The translations under genes were made by a program, and so were the position numbers. Under the pieces are notes generated by a model. The model was not told where the DNA came from. It worked only from the letters and a program-made list of their open reading frames with translations, and did not search any database. A DNA stretch of 64,000 nucleotides from Basidiobolus meristosporus CBS 931.73 (lineage: Eukaryota; Basidiobolomycota; Basidiobolomycetes; Basidiobolales; Basidiobolaceae): NCBI GenBank assembly GCA_002104905.1, contig MCFE01000083.1, forward strand, positions 1 through 64,000. The letters are read 5' to 3'. Below are positions 35,724 through 46,205 of the stretch, piece after piece (the first letter of the stretch is position 1; every line of letters begins with the position of its first letter).

Positions 35724-36572
35724 ATGACATCCAACTACGTTGATCCAACCTTCGACTTCTCCAGTGATGTATCTTCACCTCTGACGAACCCTGGTGTATC
35801 TCCATTTCCACCTCTGAACTCCCTCCCCGCTCATAAGTTTAGTATAGATGTGGAACCATCCTTGCTCAACCTTGGTAATCTCTCGTTCGTATGTTACTCA
35901 GTGCGTGAGCTGGATACTAACAAACTCGAAGATATATCAGGGTTTCAATCCACGGACGGCGAGGCTATGTGGCCCATATCACCCGAGTTGCATGGGGATG
36001 GCTTGTTCTTTACCTATGTGCCAAGAGATGTTGCTCTTGAAAGCCCAAATGGATACCCACCCTTGAAAAATCAACGAGATCTGACCTTGTGTACCACCTC
36101 AAGCCTGGAGAACAGCGGATTCCATAGCATGTGTTACGATCAATTGATCCAACATGAGGAGTGTACGCATAAACATGCCAACTATCCTGAAGCAGGCCCG
36201 TTTATTTGCTTGGACCAGGCATGGTTGGAGGCCAACTATTCGCAGCCTTATTTCCAGCGAGTCGCGTCAACCCGGCGTCCGTCAGAGCCATTTGAAAGAA
36301 AATGTCTCAAATTTCGCAAGGAGCGTAAGAGGCTTCGAAAAGAAGGAAAGCCGGGAACTAAGAAAGAGGAGGCGGAAGAGAACACATGCGAATTCTGCAA
36401 GCGCTCCTTTAAGCGCAAGCACGATTTGCTACGTCACACCAGATTACATACCGGGGAGAAGCCGTTCCCGTGTCCACAGTGCGATCTCGCTTTCTCAAGA
36501 ACCGACACGCTACGACGGCATTTACGACAGTCCCACCAGTCCCCCGATCACCCTATTGTTTTCTTCGCTTGA
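35724..36572 (+). CDS. C2H2 zinc-finger transcription factor, single exon, 282 aa
   Basis: The first in-frame ATG is at 35,724 (MTSNYVDPTFDF). The N-terminal ~200 residues are acidic, Ser/Pro-rich and low-complexity, as in an activation domain. A basic stretch (KFRKERKRLRKEGKPGTKKE) that may act as a nuclear signal precedes two tandem C2H2 fingers at the C-terminus: CEFCKRSFKRKHDLLRHTRLH and CPQCDLAFSRTDTLRRHLRQSH, joined by a canonical TGEKPF linker. Two fingers at the extreme C-terminus is a common fungal layout (for example the Msn2/4 group), but sequence-specific residues do not allow a target to be named. Confidence 0.87.
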   Translation: MTSNYVDPTFDFSSDVSSPLTNPGVSPFPPLNSLPAHKFSIDVEPSLLNLGNLSFVCYSVRELDTNKLEDISGFQSTDGEAMWPISPELHGDGLFFTYVPRDVALESPNGYPPLKNQRDLTLCTTSSLENSGFHSMCYDQLIQHEECTHKHANYPEAGPFICLDQAWLEANYSQPYFQRVASTRRPSEPFERKCLKFRKERKRLRKEGKPGTKKEEAEENTCEFCKRSFKRKHDLLRHTRLHTGEKPFPCPQCDLAFSRTDTLRRHLRQSHQSPDHPIVFFA

Positions 36573-37280
36573 ACAGCAGAAAAGGTACCGTTTCCATGTA
36601 TTTATGATGGTATACCAATGATACTACAATACTACTTCCTTGAAACTGTAAAAATCCACGCTAAATAAAGCAATCTCGTCAATAGAATCACCCAAGCGCA
36701 TCTGCTTATCCCGTGATCAACAATGCTGAGGATGATGGCCGCGATTCTTAGAATCCGAGCCTTGAAAGCAGTCCGAGCATCTCCATAAATGGTCAATTCC
36801 TCAGATCAGGAATCCATCAGGAATCCATCAGGAATCCGAAATTTCGCTAACGTTTCGTGGTGCCGACCGAGCAAGTCACGTGGCGTCGGGGCGGGGAGGC
36901 AGAACTGGAGGGGAAAGCCGTGTGAAACTTGTCTTGAATTCGTGTGGTGAGTAGATCAAAATACAAAGGCATTTTATCTTCGAACACAAACCAAATTGAT
37001 TGGTGTAGCATCAACGAGTTGTGCTCAAAACCTTGTAAGATACAGCTGGTTGTGGCCTTTGTGTTCTGGCTGCCATGTGTCCACTTGAGAAAAGAAAGAC
37101 TCTCGAAAGCCTTTATCCTACGCGACCGTGCTTTGATGATTCGCTCACCGTCCATTGACAAAGGTCGAGATATCGATCTATGTGCTGGAGAATTACGAGT
37201 ATTCCAGGCGAAACCCCTGTGAACAAAGGCCAATGTCTTGGTTACTAGGCATTTGGTGAGCAGTCCAGCCTAGGAGGTTC
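36573..37280. other. Intergenic region with an 11-bp tandem repeat
   Basis: 708 bp. Near 36,806-36,838 the unit ATCAGGAATCC is repeated three times in tandem. Open frames on both strands at 36,847-37,233 overlap each other and match nothing. Confidence 0.45.
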
Positions 37281-37288
37281 TATAAAAA
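37281..37288 (+). promoter_or_regulatory. TATA box (TATAAAAA) of the HSF-type gene
   Basis: TATAAAAA lies 36 bp upstream of the ATG at 37,317. Confidence 0.45.
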
Positions 37289-37316
37289 GAGCGTTTCCGA
37301 ACCGATATTCCACATC

Positions 37317-38482
37317 ATGAAGCGCTACAATCACCAACACGAGTACACGAGCGAGATGCGGGACAAAGCATCCGCCTTTGAGATCCGTGGAGGGGACTAT
37401 TTCGACCCAAAAGACATTCCCCATTTTGTGCTGAAGCTTTACAGGTGAGTGGGTTCTCGGATGCTGGACGTTGATCACAGCCATTAATGAGCAATCATAG
37501 AATCTTGGAAGAAGACAGATACATTTCGTACATTCGGTGGAGCGACTCCGGCGATAGTTTCATCATCCCCGATGGCCCACTTCTCGCCGCAGTGGTACTA
37601 CCGAACTTCTACAAATCCTCTACTTTCACTTCCTTCGTCCGACAGCTCAATGTAAGTGTGATCAGGTCGATATCCGGGCACAATGAGATACTGACTCTCC
37701 ACTTAGATCTACGGCTTTCGAAGAATCACTGATGCCCGAAAAGCAAAGAACCCGCCTAGCCAATTGACCTCCGCCTTCGCACATCCATACTTCAGCCGGG
37801 GAAAGGTATCCAAGCTACATTTGATCAAGCGGAAAGTAAAGAGAAGTCAGAGATCAAAATCGAGAGACACATCTGAATCTTCCAATGCCTCCGCATCCAC
37901 CTCCACCTCCGTTGACAGCATGCCATCAGGCGTAAATGGTCGACTGGAATGCCCTTCTAGTGACGCCGAGAGTCTAAATGACAACGGTTAGTTGGGGTAT
38001 GAACCTTTGTCTTGATCCTGATATTCATCGAGTGTTTAGATCATCCAGAAAGTTGTAACAAATGCAACAGCTTACGTGAGGAGGTGCAACTATTGAGACA
38101 TCTTTTGCGTCGCTACCAGCACATGGATGTGTCAGGAGTACAGGAGCCACTGCCCTACACCCTGCCGGTGGGATACGAGGGCACCATGGACTGTGTGCGA
38201 TCGGCTGAGTTTCCCATATATTCTGAGGCCAACACGCTCAAACTGCCCAACTGGTCCGCAGAATTTCCGATTCCAGAAAATACCGGATACGATGTGACGC
38301 CAACGTTCTTTTGTTCAGAAAATCCGGTGCACAATTACGACGTATCCATCACGAGCACCCATTGGAGTTCGCCAACAAATGAGTTGGGCTATGTTGACCA
38401 GCTTCCGTCGCTATCGGTCTCCTCCGGATGGGATACCGAGAATCACGAAGCCAAGCAGTTCAACATCCAGCTGAGCTGCTGA
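37317..38482 (+). CDS. HSF-type DNA-binding transcription factor, 4 exons, 333 aa
   Basis: Exons 37,317-37,444, 37,501-37,651, 37,707-37,986, 38,040-38,482 (1,002 bp). Residues ~35-125 form a heat-shock-factor winged helix: FVLKLYRILEED, IRWSDSGDSFII, then VLPNFYKSSTFTSFVRQLN and IYGFRR, followed by HPYFSRGK. The domain binds nGAAn arrays or related sites. A short Leu-rich segment after the linker (CNSLREEVQLLRHLLRRY) could be a small olig-omerisation helix, much shorter than the HR-A/B of classical Hsf1, so this is more like an Sfl1/Skn7-type or lineage-specific HSF paralogue. The C-terminal ~130 residues are acidic, aromatic and unordered. The DNA-binding domain starts later than usual relative to the WS motif because of a short N-terminal arm. 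The gene is downstream of, and co-directional with, the C2H2 factor. Confidence 0.88.
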
Positions 38483-39014
38483 AGTCTGTCTGGGAATCAC
38501 GACGCCAACCACTTCGACATCCCGCTGAGCCTTTGGGCTTATTGCCGAAATCATATCAACCCCCAGCCCTCACTCCCTTCCCTTCAACCTTCGCCCCGTT
38601 CATCTCCTCGCATACTGAACATCATCTGACCAGTCCTATGTATTTTACGCTCACAATAATCCACGGGCTCTCCACGTGCTGTTGCATATAATATATTCAT
38701 CTGCTATGGCCATGTATTGGCATGAATAAATATCATTGGCCATACCAGGCGATTCACCGTTCAACTGAGGATATAGGGTATGGTGTACGCCACGTGGTGC
38801 CATCCCTAGGGCATAGATGGGCAGTTGATACCAAGCTTATGTGCAGTGTCGTCTCAGCATCAGTCACATTATATGCTTTCTATCAGCAACTTATTGGCGC
38901 ATGCACATCCTCTACTGGAAGATTGTTCACTCGCGGTGTAGTTTATTTGGATGCCAATATACGCACAGACTGGCTTCCAAGATGGAGCCGTATACACAAT
39001 GATCAGCCTTTGCT
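38483..39014. other. Convergent spacer, HSF-type and MDR genes
   Basis: 532 bp of 3' flanks. Right after the HSF stop codon the sequence GGAATCACGACGCCAACCACTTCGACATCC echoes the last coding bases, suggesting a local duplication. No gene is seen. Confidence 0.4.
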
Positions 39015-40170
39015 TCACTCTTGCACAACGCGAATGACGATCTTGCCACGGGCACGGTGCGAAGCGGATTTGTCAAACGCCTGGAGAACTGACTCGGGCG
39101 AAAAATCATAAACAGAGTCGATGACGGGCTGGAATCCGTTTTCATCCACCAAGCAGTGCGTCACTTGCTTCAAGACCTTGCCCGAGGGAGTAGCAGTGAA
39201 CAGGTGCAGACTCGGGCCCGATCGAATCCAGGAGTAAGCCGATTGCAACAAATAGTGTGACCCACTCAGGGCTAGATTGACGAGGGAATCCATAGCATGA
39301 TCCTTGGAAACAATCCGGACAAACACCCCCTTGCGTTTGACAAGTGTTTGTTCGTGAGCCCACAACTCTTCGTATGTGCCTGCACAATCGAGCACAATAT
39401 CAAAGTCCTGCTGCGTGTATTGCTCATAGACCTTGGTTGTTTCATAATCGACCACTTCATCTGCGCCCAGTGACTTGACAAATTCTGCGTTGCGACTCGA
39501 ACACACTGCCACAACTGTTGCTCCAAAGGCCTTTGCAAGCTGTACTGCCGCCGTTCCTATTCGAGGGGGAGGGTTGAGGAGGTGAGGAGGTGGGAAGGTG
39601 ACGGCCAAGAGAAAACTGTTAGAAAAGCCTCAACATACCCGTGCCGCCACTAGCACCGTTGATTAGGACCTTGTCGCCCTTCTTCATCTTGCCGCGGATG
39701 ACGAGCGCTTCCCAGATAGTCACTGAGGCCAATGGTATTGCTGCCGCTTGATCGAAACTCAGGCGGTCCGGCTTATGATTAACCAACGACACGTCGACAT
39801 TCACATATTCACGCAATGCACCCGGCCCGTTGCGGAAATGTAAGAATGCCATGACTGCATCGCCAACCTTGAAGGGCTCGACTTCGTGATCGGACGTGGC
39901 AGTTTGTGTTTCGACACTACTACCAACCGCAACTATGGTGCCGGCCACGTCAAGTCCTGGCGTCATGGGGAGGCGTAAAACAAGCTTAGCTGCTCCGCCG
40001 GACATCAACTTCCAGTCAACCGGGTTCAGTGCAGCCGAATGCACCTTGATGAGGACCTCGTGTGGCTTCGGGGGTAAAACAGGTATATCGGTCTTGAGTT
40101 CCAACACATCCTTTGGACTACCAAAAGCGCTGTACACAAACGCTTTCTGGGTCTCCGGTATATCGGTCAT
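39015..40170 (-). CDS. Zinc-independent MDR-type oxidoreductase (quinone oxidoreductase/RTN4IP1-YIM1-like), 2 exons, 357 aa
   Basis: Exons on the minus strand: 39,639-40,170 and 39,015-39,556 (1,074 bp; 82-bp intron with a pyrimidine-rich tract). The N-terminal GroES-like fold shows EVLIKVHSAALNPVDWKL and PGLDVAGTIVAVGS. The nucleotide-binding Rossmann fold begins VLINGASGGTG (AxxGxxG type, NADP(H)) and continues TAAVQLAKAFGA and SLGADEVVDYE. The cysteines that bind catalytic zinc in alcohol dehydrogenases are absent, so a reductase of quinones or enones is expected. An alternative in-frame Met lies 12 codons upstream at 40,206. This is the last recognisable host gene before the transposon-rich right half. 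Confidence 0.9.
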
Positions 40171-40537
40171 GTTTTTTGGTTGTTGGGAGGTAGGATGAGG
40201 ATTCACAGTGTGAACCAGATCAATATATTCTATGCTGCGGAAATCGGTCCTAAATATTCTTGGCCTTTACGTCAATATCCCTGGTAACTGGATGGATGGC
40301 CTAATTTAAAAAACTTCTAATTATAAGTGTGCCAAGATTCTTGGCCATGTAGCCTAATGTCTGCTTGGCTGCAACACTTTTGGCTTCAACCATTGAAAGT
40401 ATCACCTAAGATTGTTCCATTGAGTTTCTAGAAGTTGCTGCAAAGCAATCAAGGAATTAACCATGCCTGTTAGTTGCATAGCCATGTCCTGAGTAAATAG
40501 TATTGGTCTTAATAACATGCCAGTTATGATCTGTAGC
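40171..40537. other. Transition into the repeat region
   Basis: 367 bp. The first part must carry the MDR promoter; from about 40,300 the composition changes to CpG-poor, repeat-like sequence. No gene is seen. Confidence 0.4.
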
Positions 40538-40884
40538 TGTTGTAAAGATTTGTAATTCCACCTAAGTATTCATCTAACCTGGTCACTTAGATCATTACCT
40601 ACAGATTCTAGAGAATACTGACCAAATTCTTTGTTGGGATTTACTTGGAATTTTTTCACTAAAATATCAGGTATCCAGAACATGAAAATTAGATAAGTTG
40701 TCCAAACAACCCCACACTTTGCACACATGTTCTTGGGACTTTTCTCAGTCTATTCTACATGTTTATTATGCCAAGACCATGTAAAAGTATAAATACTACT
40801 TCACATTCAATCAATTATCAAGTGGAACCACATAATCTACTTGTTCTCCCAATCACTTCCAAAATCTCCAAGACTCTTACAATA
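40538..40884 (+). mobile_element. Solo LTR, family R1, copy E
   Basis: 347 bp, TGTTGTAAAGATTTG...CTCTTACAATA, with AAGTATAAATACTAC as promoter-like core. Exact 5-bp target duplication GTAGC at 40,533-40,537 and 40,885-40,889. Confidence 0.88.
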
Positions 40885-40949
40885 GTAGCAAATGCTTGCT
40901 TTGGTAGAGCTCTGGTAGGCTATGTGGTGCTACTCAAGGCTCCCTATGA

Positions 40950-41430
40950 GAAATTATTGTGATGATGCCATCAAAAGGCCATCACAGATTCTAAGTCCTG
41001 TGACTAAGAGGTACTTATTCCATCAGCACACCATGCAAAGACTATCAAAAAATATTTGCACCCCAGATATCATAAAAACTTAGTCAAAATTTCTCATCAC
41101 AACAATACAAAAGTGGCTTTTGATTGGTTCTCTGCCAATTTTCTCACTTTCTGATCCCAGGCACTCTATCTCCTCCTACATTTGTGTGCATTGATTGGCT
41201 ATTGATTCTTTTTCACACTTCTCAATACCTGACTCCATCATTTCTCTTATTTTTCATGCATACAAATTTATCTATTTCCATTAATACTTCAGTTGTACCT
41301 CAATTGCCAATTGTATTGACCTATGCAAGTCCCTGTACCCTACACTAACATTCAGCCCAACCCCACACTCAACAAGTAACTCCATTAAAATCCACCACTC
41401 AATAAATATATCTGCTGCACTACTCTGTTT
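40950..41430. repeat. Repeat R2, non-coding 3' part of an unidentified element (copy 1)
   Basis: Shares an extended, co-linear match with 63,340-63,835, for example CTTCAGTTGTACCTCAATTGCCA and CATTAAAATCCACCACTCAAT. The match runs on into the minus-strand coding part at 41,431-41,790. Confidence 0.75.
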
Positions 41431-43504
41431 TCACAACTTTGGCGGGAACCCTACAGCTTTATGCCACTGTTCATTCACTGGTTCCCATATGTCCAGGTCT
41501 TCAGCCAGCACTGCAAGGTCTAGCTCCTCATCTGCCAGTCTTTGAAATAAGTCCTTGCAATATTCAAGTGCATTTTCTTGAGCACTGCTCTTGAAAAAGT
41601 GCTGCAACCTCTTGGTGTGCCTATTAATGTTCCAAAATTCCATCAAATGCATTGTGATAACCTTTTGAGTTCTTGATATTGCTACTTTGTCTGTCAGTGA
41701 GATCTCCACTCTGTCAACAATGGAGGATGTGGAGGCTGTGGTAGATAAATTGCCTTTCCCCACAAAGTCATCTATCTAACTGGAGTGTAGCTTAACTGGC
41801 TGCACTTCCAACTCTTGTGAAAATAGCTATTTTCTTGTTTATAATTCTTCTTGGCTATAATAGAGTTCAGTCTGTTCCAGGCTTACAGCGTTAATTGGTA
41901 AGAACTGCAGCTTTTTTCTTATGCTTCCCTGTCCCTGGCTTGGGTAGACTTTTTCCCCTTTACCTTTTCTTTTATCACTGCCAGGTCTTTCACTGCTACT
42001 TTGTCCAAGTGCCTCTTGTACTTGTGGTAAGTGTCTAGGAGATATTGGAAGTGATTAGGAGTACAAGTAGATTTTGTGGTTTTCACTTAATGATTTATTG
42101 AATGTAAAAGTAGTTTTATACTTTTACCTGGTCTTGGCATTACAAACATGTAGAATAGGCTGAGGAAGGTCCCAAGAACATGTGTGCAAAGTTTGGGGCT
42201 GTTTGGACAACTTTGAGAATTTTCATGTTCTGGGTACCTGGTATTTTGGTGAAAATATTTGGAGTAAATCCCAACAAGGAATTTGGTTGGTATTCTCTAG
42301 GATATGAAGGTAATGATCTAAGTGACTAAATTAGGTGAATATTTAGGTGGAATTACAAATTTTTACAACAGTATTGAACTACATTTTCTCCTTGATAAAT
42401 GCTGCTCTGATGCATCTGTTTTGGCCTGCTTGCCCCTTGCTGGCACTCTGCAGGCATCCTGATGCATCTTTCCTGCTTGTTTTGAGCTCTCAGCCCATGC
42501 TGTGATGGGCTCTTGAGGAAACTGCTGGTTTTTGGCCATTGCACCCTTGTTCTTCTGCCTTTGAAAGTTTCTGCTATTCTTGAGATACTTTCTTGGCAAA
42601 CCAATGCTGGCCCAAAAACTGTTTGCTTGTTTGAATCCAAGATAATGCTCATGGAGCAAGTCAAGCACATTCTGCTTGGCCTTGAGTTCCTGATGGTCCC
42701 AAGGTATGCCAGCCATAAGGTGTTTGCATGCTCGACTACTAATGGCCTCTTGAATATTACAGCTACTTGTATATTAGCCCACTCTTCATCATTGCACTCA
42801 ATGGCTTCACAGATCTTCAATATCTTTTGATTTTTAGGCTTTGATATAAACACTCCATTTTCTCCCTCCCATGCTGTGATGGGTTTTTCTGTGGGCCTTA
42901 TCTTTGGGCACTGTTGTTGTGCTTCAAACACTGTACATTGTTCCTCTGCTGTTACATTAGGAAATGGCTCAATTCTTGGCTGTGACATTGAGCTACTTGA
43001 GTTCCTTTGTTGCAGCAAAGATACTGCTTTCTCTACCTGAGATATTGATTTCTCTACAGCTTTTATTCACTCATCCTGTTTCTAGTCTATTTCCTGACTT
43101 CTCTAGGCCATTACATCTATCCTATCAGCCACTGCACCTAATTGCCTCATTAATGCTTTGGTATGAGCTGACAACATACCTGCTAATACAGGTAGTGATG
43201 ATGTTATGACAGCCACTTGCTGGTCTGCAACTGAAGGTACTGCTTTTGCTACATTCTCATCTACCTCAGCAATATGGCCAGCTTGCAGCTCTGTAGAGAT
43301 TCCAATTTGTCTACTTGACTGAGAGCCTGAGGAGTTTGCATTGTTCCCTTCAGTGGGCACACTGTCCACAGGGACTTTTTGAGTTGTAGTCCCACTAGTT
43401 GCACTGAATGCTAAAGCAAGCTGTTGTCCAACTGTTCTTCTGCTGCTGTCAGCAGTGGTGTTTAGTTGGGAATCAGACAACCTTGCTTTTTTTTTTGGCG
43501 GCAT
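41431..43504 (-). pseudogene. Unidentified transposable-element gene, broken by stops, a frameshift and an LTR insertion
   Basis: Read from 43,504 downward: MPPKKKARLSDSQLN, a Ser/Gln-rich segment, stops at 43,103 and two more within the next ~45 bases, then a coiled-coil-like AVEKSISQVEKAVSLLQQR and an ordered region (KILKICEAIECNDEEWANI). A frameshift lies near 42,716, after which LLHEHYLGFKQANSFWASIGLPRKYL continues. The frame is cut at 42,370 by R1 LTR copy F and resumes at 42,022 (QEALGQSSS..). After three more stops a C-terminal part follows (GNLSTTASTSSIV ... EPVNEQWHKAVGF, TAG at 41,431). A second copy of the C-terminal part starts at the right edge of the window. I do not recognise the family; the position in a repeated unit makes it element-encoded rather than host. 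Confidence 0.55.
42023..42370 (-). mobile_element. Solo LTR, family R1, copy F, inserted in the unidentified element gene
   Basis: 348 bp, TGTGGTAAGTG...TTTTTACAACA, in reverse orientation. Target duplication GTACT (42,018-42,022)/GTATT (42,371-42,375). Removing the LTR and one duplicate rejoins the minus-strand frame without a shift. Confidence 0.85.
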
Positions 43505-43759
43505 ATATATGGAAGTGAGTCAAACCATATTGACAAAATAGTGATATAATAGCATTATGTTGCTGAGTGTCAAACTGTTTGCACCATGGACAAGACTAAT
43601 TTGATTTAACACCATAAGAGAAGAGAAAAAAGACCATGTGGCTATTGTAGCAAGCCTCTCAGCCATGGAGCACACCAACTGCATAGGAAGTATTACAAGG
43701 ATCACAGTCAGTGTTTTGACACACAAGTCATATTTGACCATTCACCAGTCACTGCTTTG
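43505..43759. other. Element-derived sequence between the minus-strand gene and repeat R5
   Basis: A short plus-strand frame includes a Cys/His-rich stretch (RPCGYCSKPLSHGAHQLHRKYY) that could be a decayed zinc finger. It is too short and stop-bounded to call a gene. Confidence 0.3.
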
Positions 43760-43870
43760 TGAGTACTAAGTGTAGTACCCACTCTTTGCCCAAGAGTTCT
43801 CCCCAGAGTCCTACTCAAAGCTCCCCCTATATCCTCCCTATGATTCCCCCCGCATCCTCCCTCCTATTCC
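43760..43870 (+). repeat. Repeat R5, copy 1
   Basis: GAGTACTAAGTGTAGTACCCACTCTTTGCCCAAGAG and the following C-rich tract match 49,372-49,482 closely. Here it precedes the gypsy reverse-transcriptase remnant. Confidence 0.7.
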
Positions 43871-45012
43871 TGCTTCACTCCTAAAAGCCATTCAAGATAC
43901 ACCCACACCAAAGGATATCAATGCAGTGTTGGGATTCCTAGGATTAGCTGGCTACTATTGCAGCTTTGTCAAACACTTTGCAACAATAGCAGCCCCCTGT
44001 AAAAATTGACACAAAAAGGCCAGTGTTTTGTGTGGTTGGAGCCACAAAAGAGAGTTTTTGATCAGCTGAAACATTCCCTGACGTCACCACCAGTGTTACA
44101 TTTTCCCAATTGGAATGTGAGATTCTTTATTAACTGTGATGGAAGTCTCACTGGTATGGGTGCTGTACTGGGACAAAACCACCAACCCAGCAAATTCCAC
44201 CCAATTGGTTATGTGAGCAACTTGCTAAACAAGCACAATCATCACTACCCTATTACCAAGACAGAATGTCTGGTGTTTGTTTATTCAATTAAACAATTCC
44301 ATACATACACACATGGTTGCCAATTCATGATAGTAATGGACCACAGCACACTGGTCTGGCTGATGAGAACTAAAGACTTTACCAGTTGACTAGCATGTTG
44401 GGCCCTCTGGCTACAAGAATACAACTTCAAAATAATTCATTGCGCTGGCAAGAAACACCAGGACACAGACTTCCTCAGTTGCTATCCTGTTTGCCAAGTA
44501 TGTGTCAGCAATGACTACAAGGATGTAATCTGCTTTAACAGAAGGGGCAAGTACACCAAACATGCTATTAAAAACAAGCAGAGGAGAGACTTTGGAAGGA
44601 AATGGCTTCAGTACAAAGTACAAGAAAATTGATTATGGTTCCTCCTAGGACAGTTCAGAGTCAAGGTACCCCCAGTAACTGCCTGCAAATAAATCATACA
44701 AGAAAGACATATGTCATTAGGACATGCTACCCCCTAACAACATATATGATGTTAAGAAAGATGTTTTATTGGAAAAAAAGATGACCAACATCACCAATAT
44801 GTTACAAAGATGCTTCACTTGCAAAAGATTTAACTGAAGTAATACAGGGACAACCACACCAACACCAGCTGACCTACCCTTCCACTGGGTAGGGATTGAC
44901 TTTATTGGCCCCCATACAAAAACAAAGAAAGGAGGACAATACATAATAATTGCTACCAATTATTTCTCAAAGTGGGTAGAAGCCCAAGCCATCCGAAAAA
45001 AAGATCAGAGAT

Positions 45013-46205
45013 GTTGTGTTGTATTATGATTAGTTTGGGGCTTGTTCTACAATGTAAAGGCTAATCAACAATATACAACAGCTTCCAGTATGCTAATACT
45101 GAAATAGTTTATTGGGAGTTTGATATACCAATAGAAGATATAACTTTCACTAATTTCCTCAATCTTAGGCTCAAAATATACTGTAGGCAGTGTTTATCAC
45201 TTCTACAGCAGTGTTCTGACCTTCTGTCAACTAATGGGCTTATTTACTTTTATAGTAACTTTTCCTTATTTGGAAGTCACTTTCCTTTCTGAGAAAATAT
45301 TTCCTAATATGGAAATTCTGAACTCCCTGTTAACCTAAAGGGGTGTGTTGTAGAAGTCTCTAAAGGGGTCTTTAGACCTAAAGGGGTGTCTAAAGGGGTG
45401 TCTTTAGAGTAAAGGGGCTTCTTGTAGTGGTCTCTAAAGTGGACTTTACACTAAAGGGGTGCCTAAAGGGGCTTCTTTAGAGTAAAGGGGTTTCTTAAAG
45501 GGGTCTCTAAAGGGGTCTTTAGACTAAAGGGGTGTCTTTAGAGTAAAGGGGTTTCTTAGAGGGGACTTTTCTGACAGAAAAGTGATAGTTTCTTGTAGAA
45601 CTTAGATTGGATTCTTGTGAGCTTTGCAGTCTCTTTACTGACGTAGTACCAATCAAAGTCAGAATACTCAACAGTGCAAGTGATGCTGGGGAAGTCTTAT
45701 AACCTTTAAACTTGTAATTGTAGTGTGGAGATTCTGGAAAGAGAGGCTCTCTCTTTATTTTTCAGCTGGGGAAGTTATATATATGAGAATTTTTGAAGGA
45801 TCAAAGTTTTTGGGCGATTGCACAAGCAATACACGTGATACAAAGCTAAAATTTTGCGGTGGCGCAGATCGGACATAGGCACAGCACCTGTGAAAATATC
45901 ACGTGATTTGATTGGCTGGTTCAAAAGTTACACGCAATCAAAGTCACCATAGTAATCCTAGCAATAAGGCATAGTATATATAATAGTTGGACTTTTCTGG
46001 TCATAACTCCTTAAGTACTGCTTCAAATGAGCTGAAACTTGAAACATGTGTTGGCTACTACGTGTTCTGTATGACATAATATTCTTGGGTGGATTGCTTG
46101 TCAGGGTCTGGAGCATTTGTTCATCAAAGTTGGAAATTCTTGATCTTTCACTTGTGTGTTACAATAGCAAAATGCAAAATAAAGAAATGAGTGCAATATT
46201 GGTTT
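45013..46205. mobile_element. Unclassified 1.19-kb insertion in the gypsy integrase, with 6-bp target duplication
   Basis: Flanked by AGAGAT at 45,007-45,012 and 46,206-46,211. Taking out the insert and one duplicate restores the integrase reading frame without a stop. The left end folds back (GTTGTATTATGATTAG against CTAATCAACAATATACAAC, ~45,017-45,077). Inside lies a G-run repeat. No ORF, no terminal inverted repeats and no TG...CA ends at the exact borders, so class is unknown; a solo LTR or non-autonomous element is possible. Confidence 0.75.
45339..45568 (+). repeat. Degenerate tandem array of AAAGGGGT-containing units
   Basis: About a dozen GGGG runs spaced 10-25 bp apart within units like CTAAAGGGGTGTCTTTAGAGT. 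The spacing and purine strand bias make G-quadruplex formation conceivable. Confidence 0.75.

Noticed and set aside
36847-37233. 128-codon minus-strand ORF and 92-codon plus-strand ORF upstream of the HSF-type gene
   Set aside because: They overlap each other and the likely HSF promoter region; no family resemblance.
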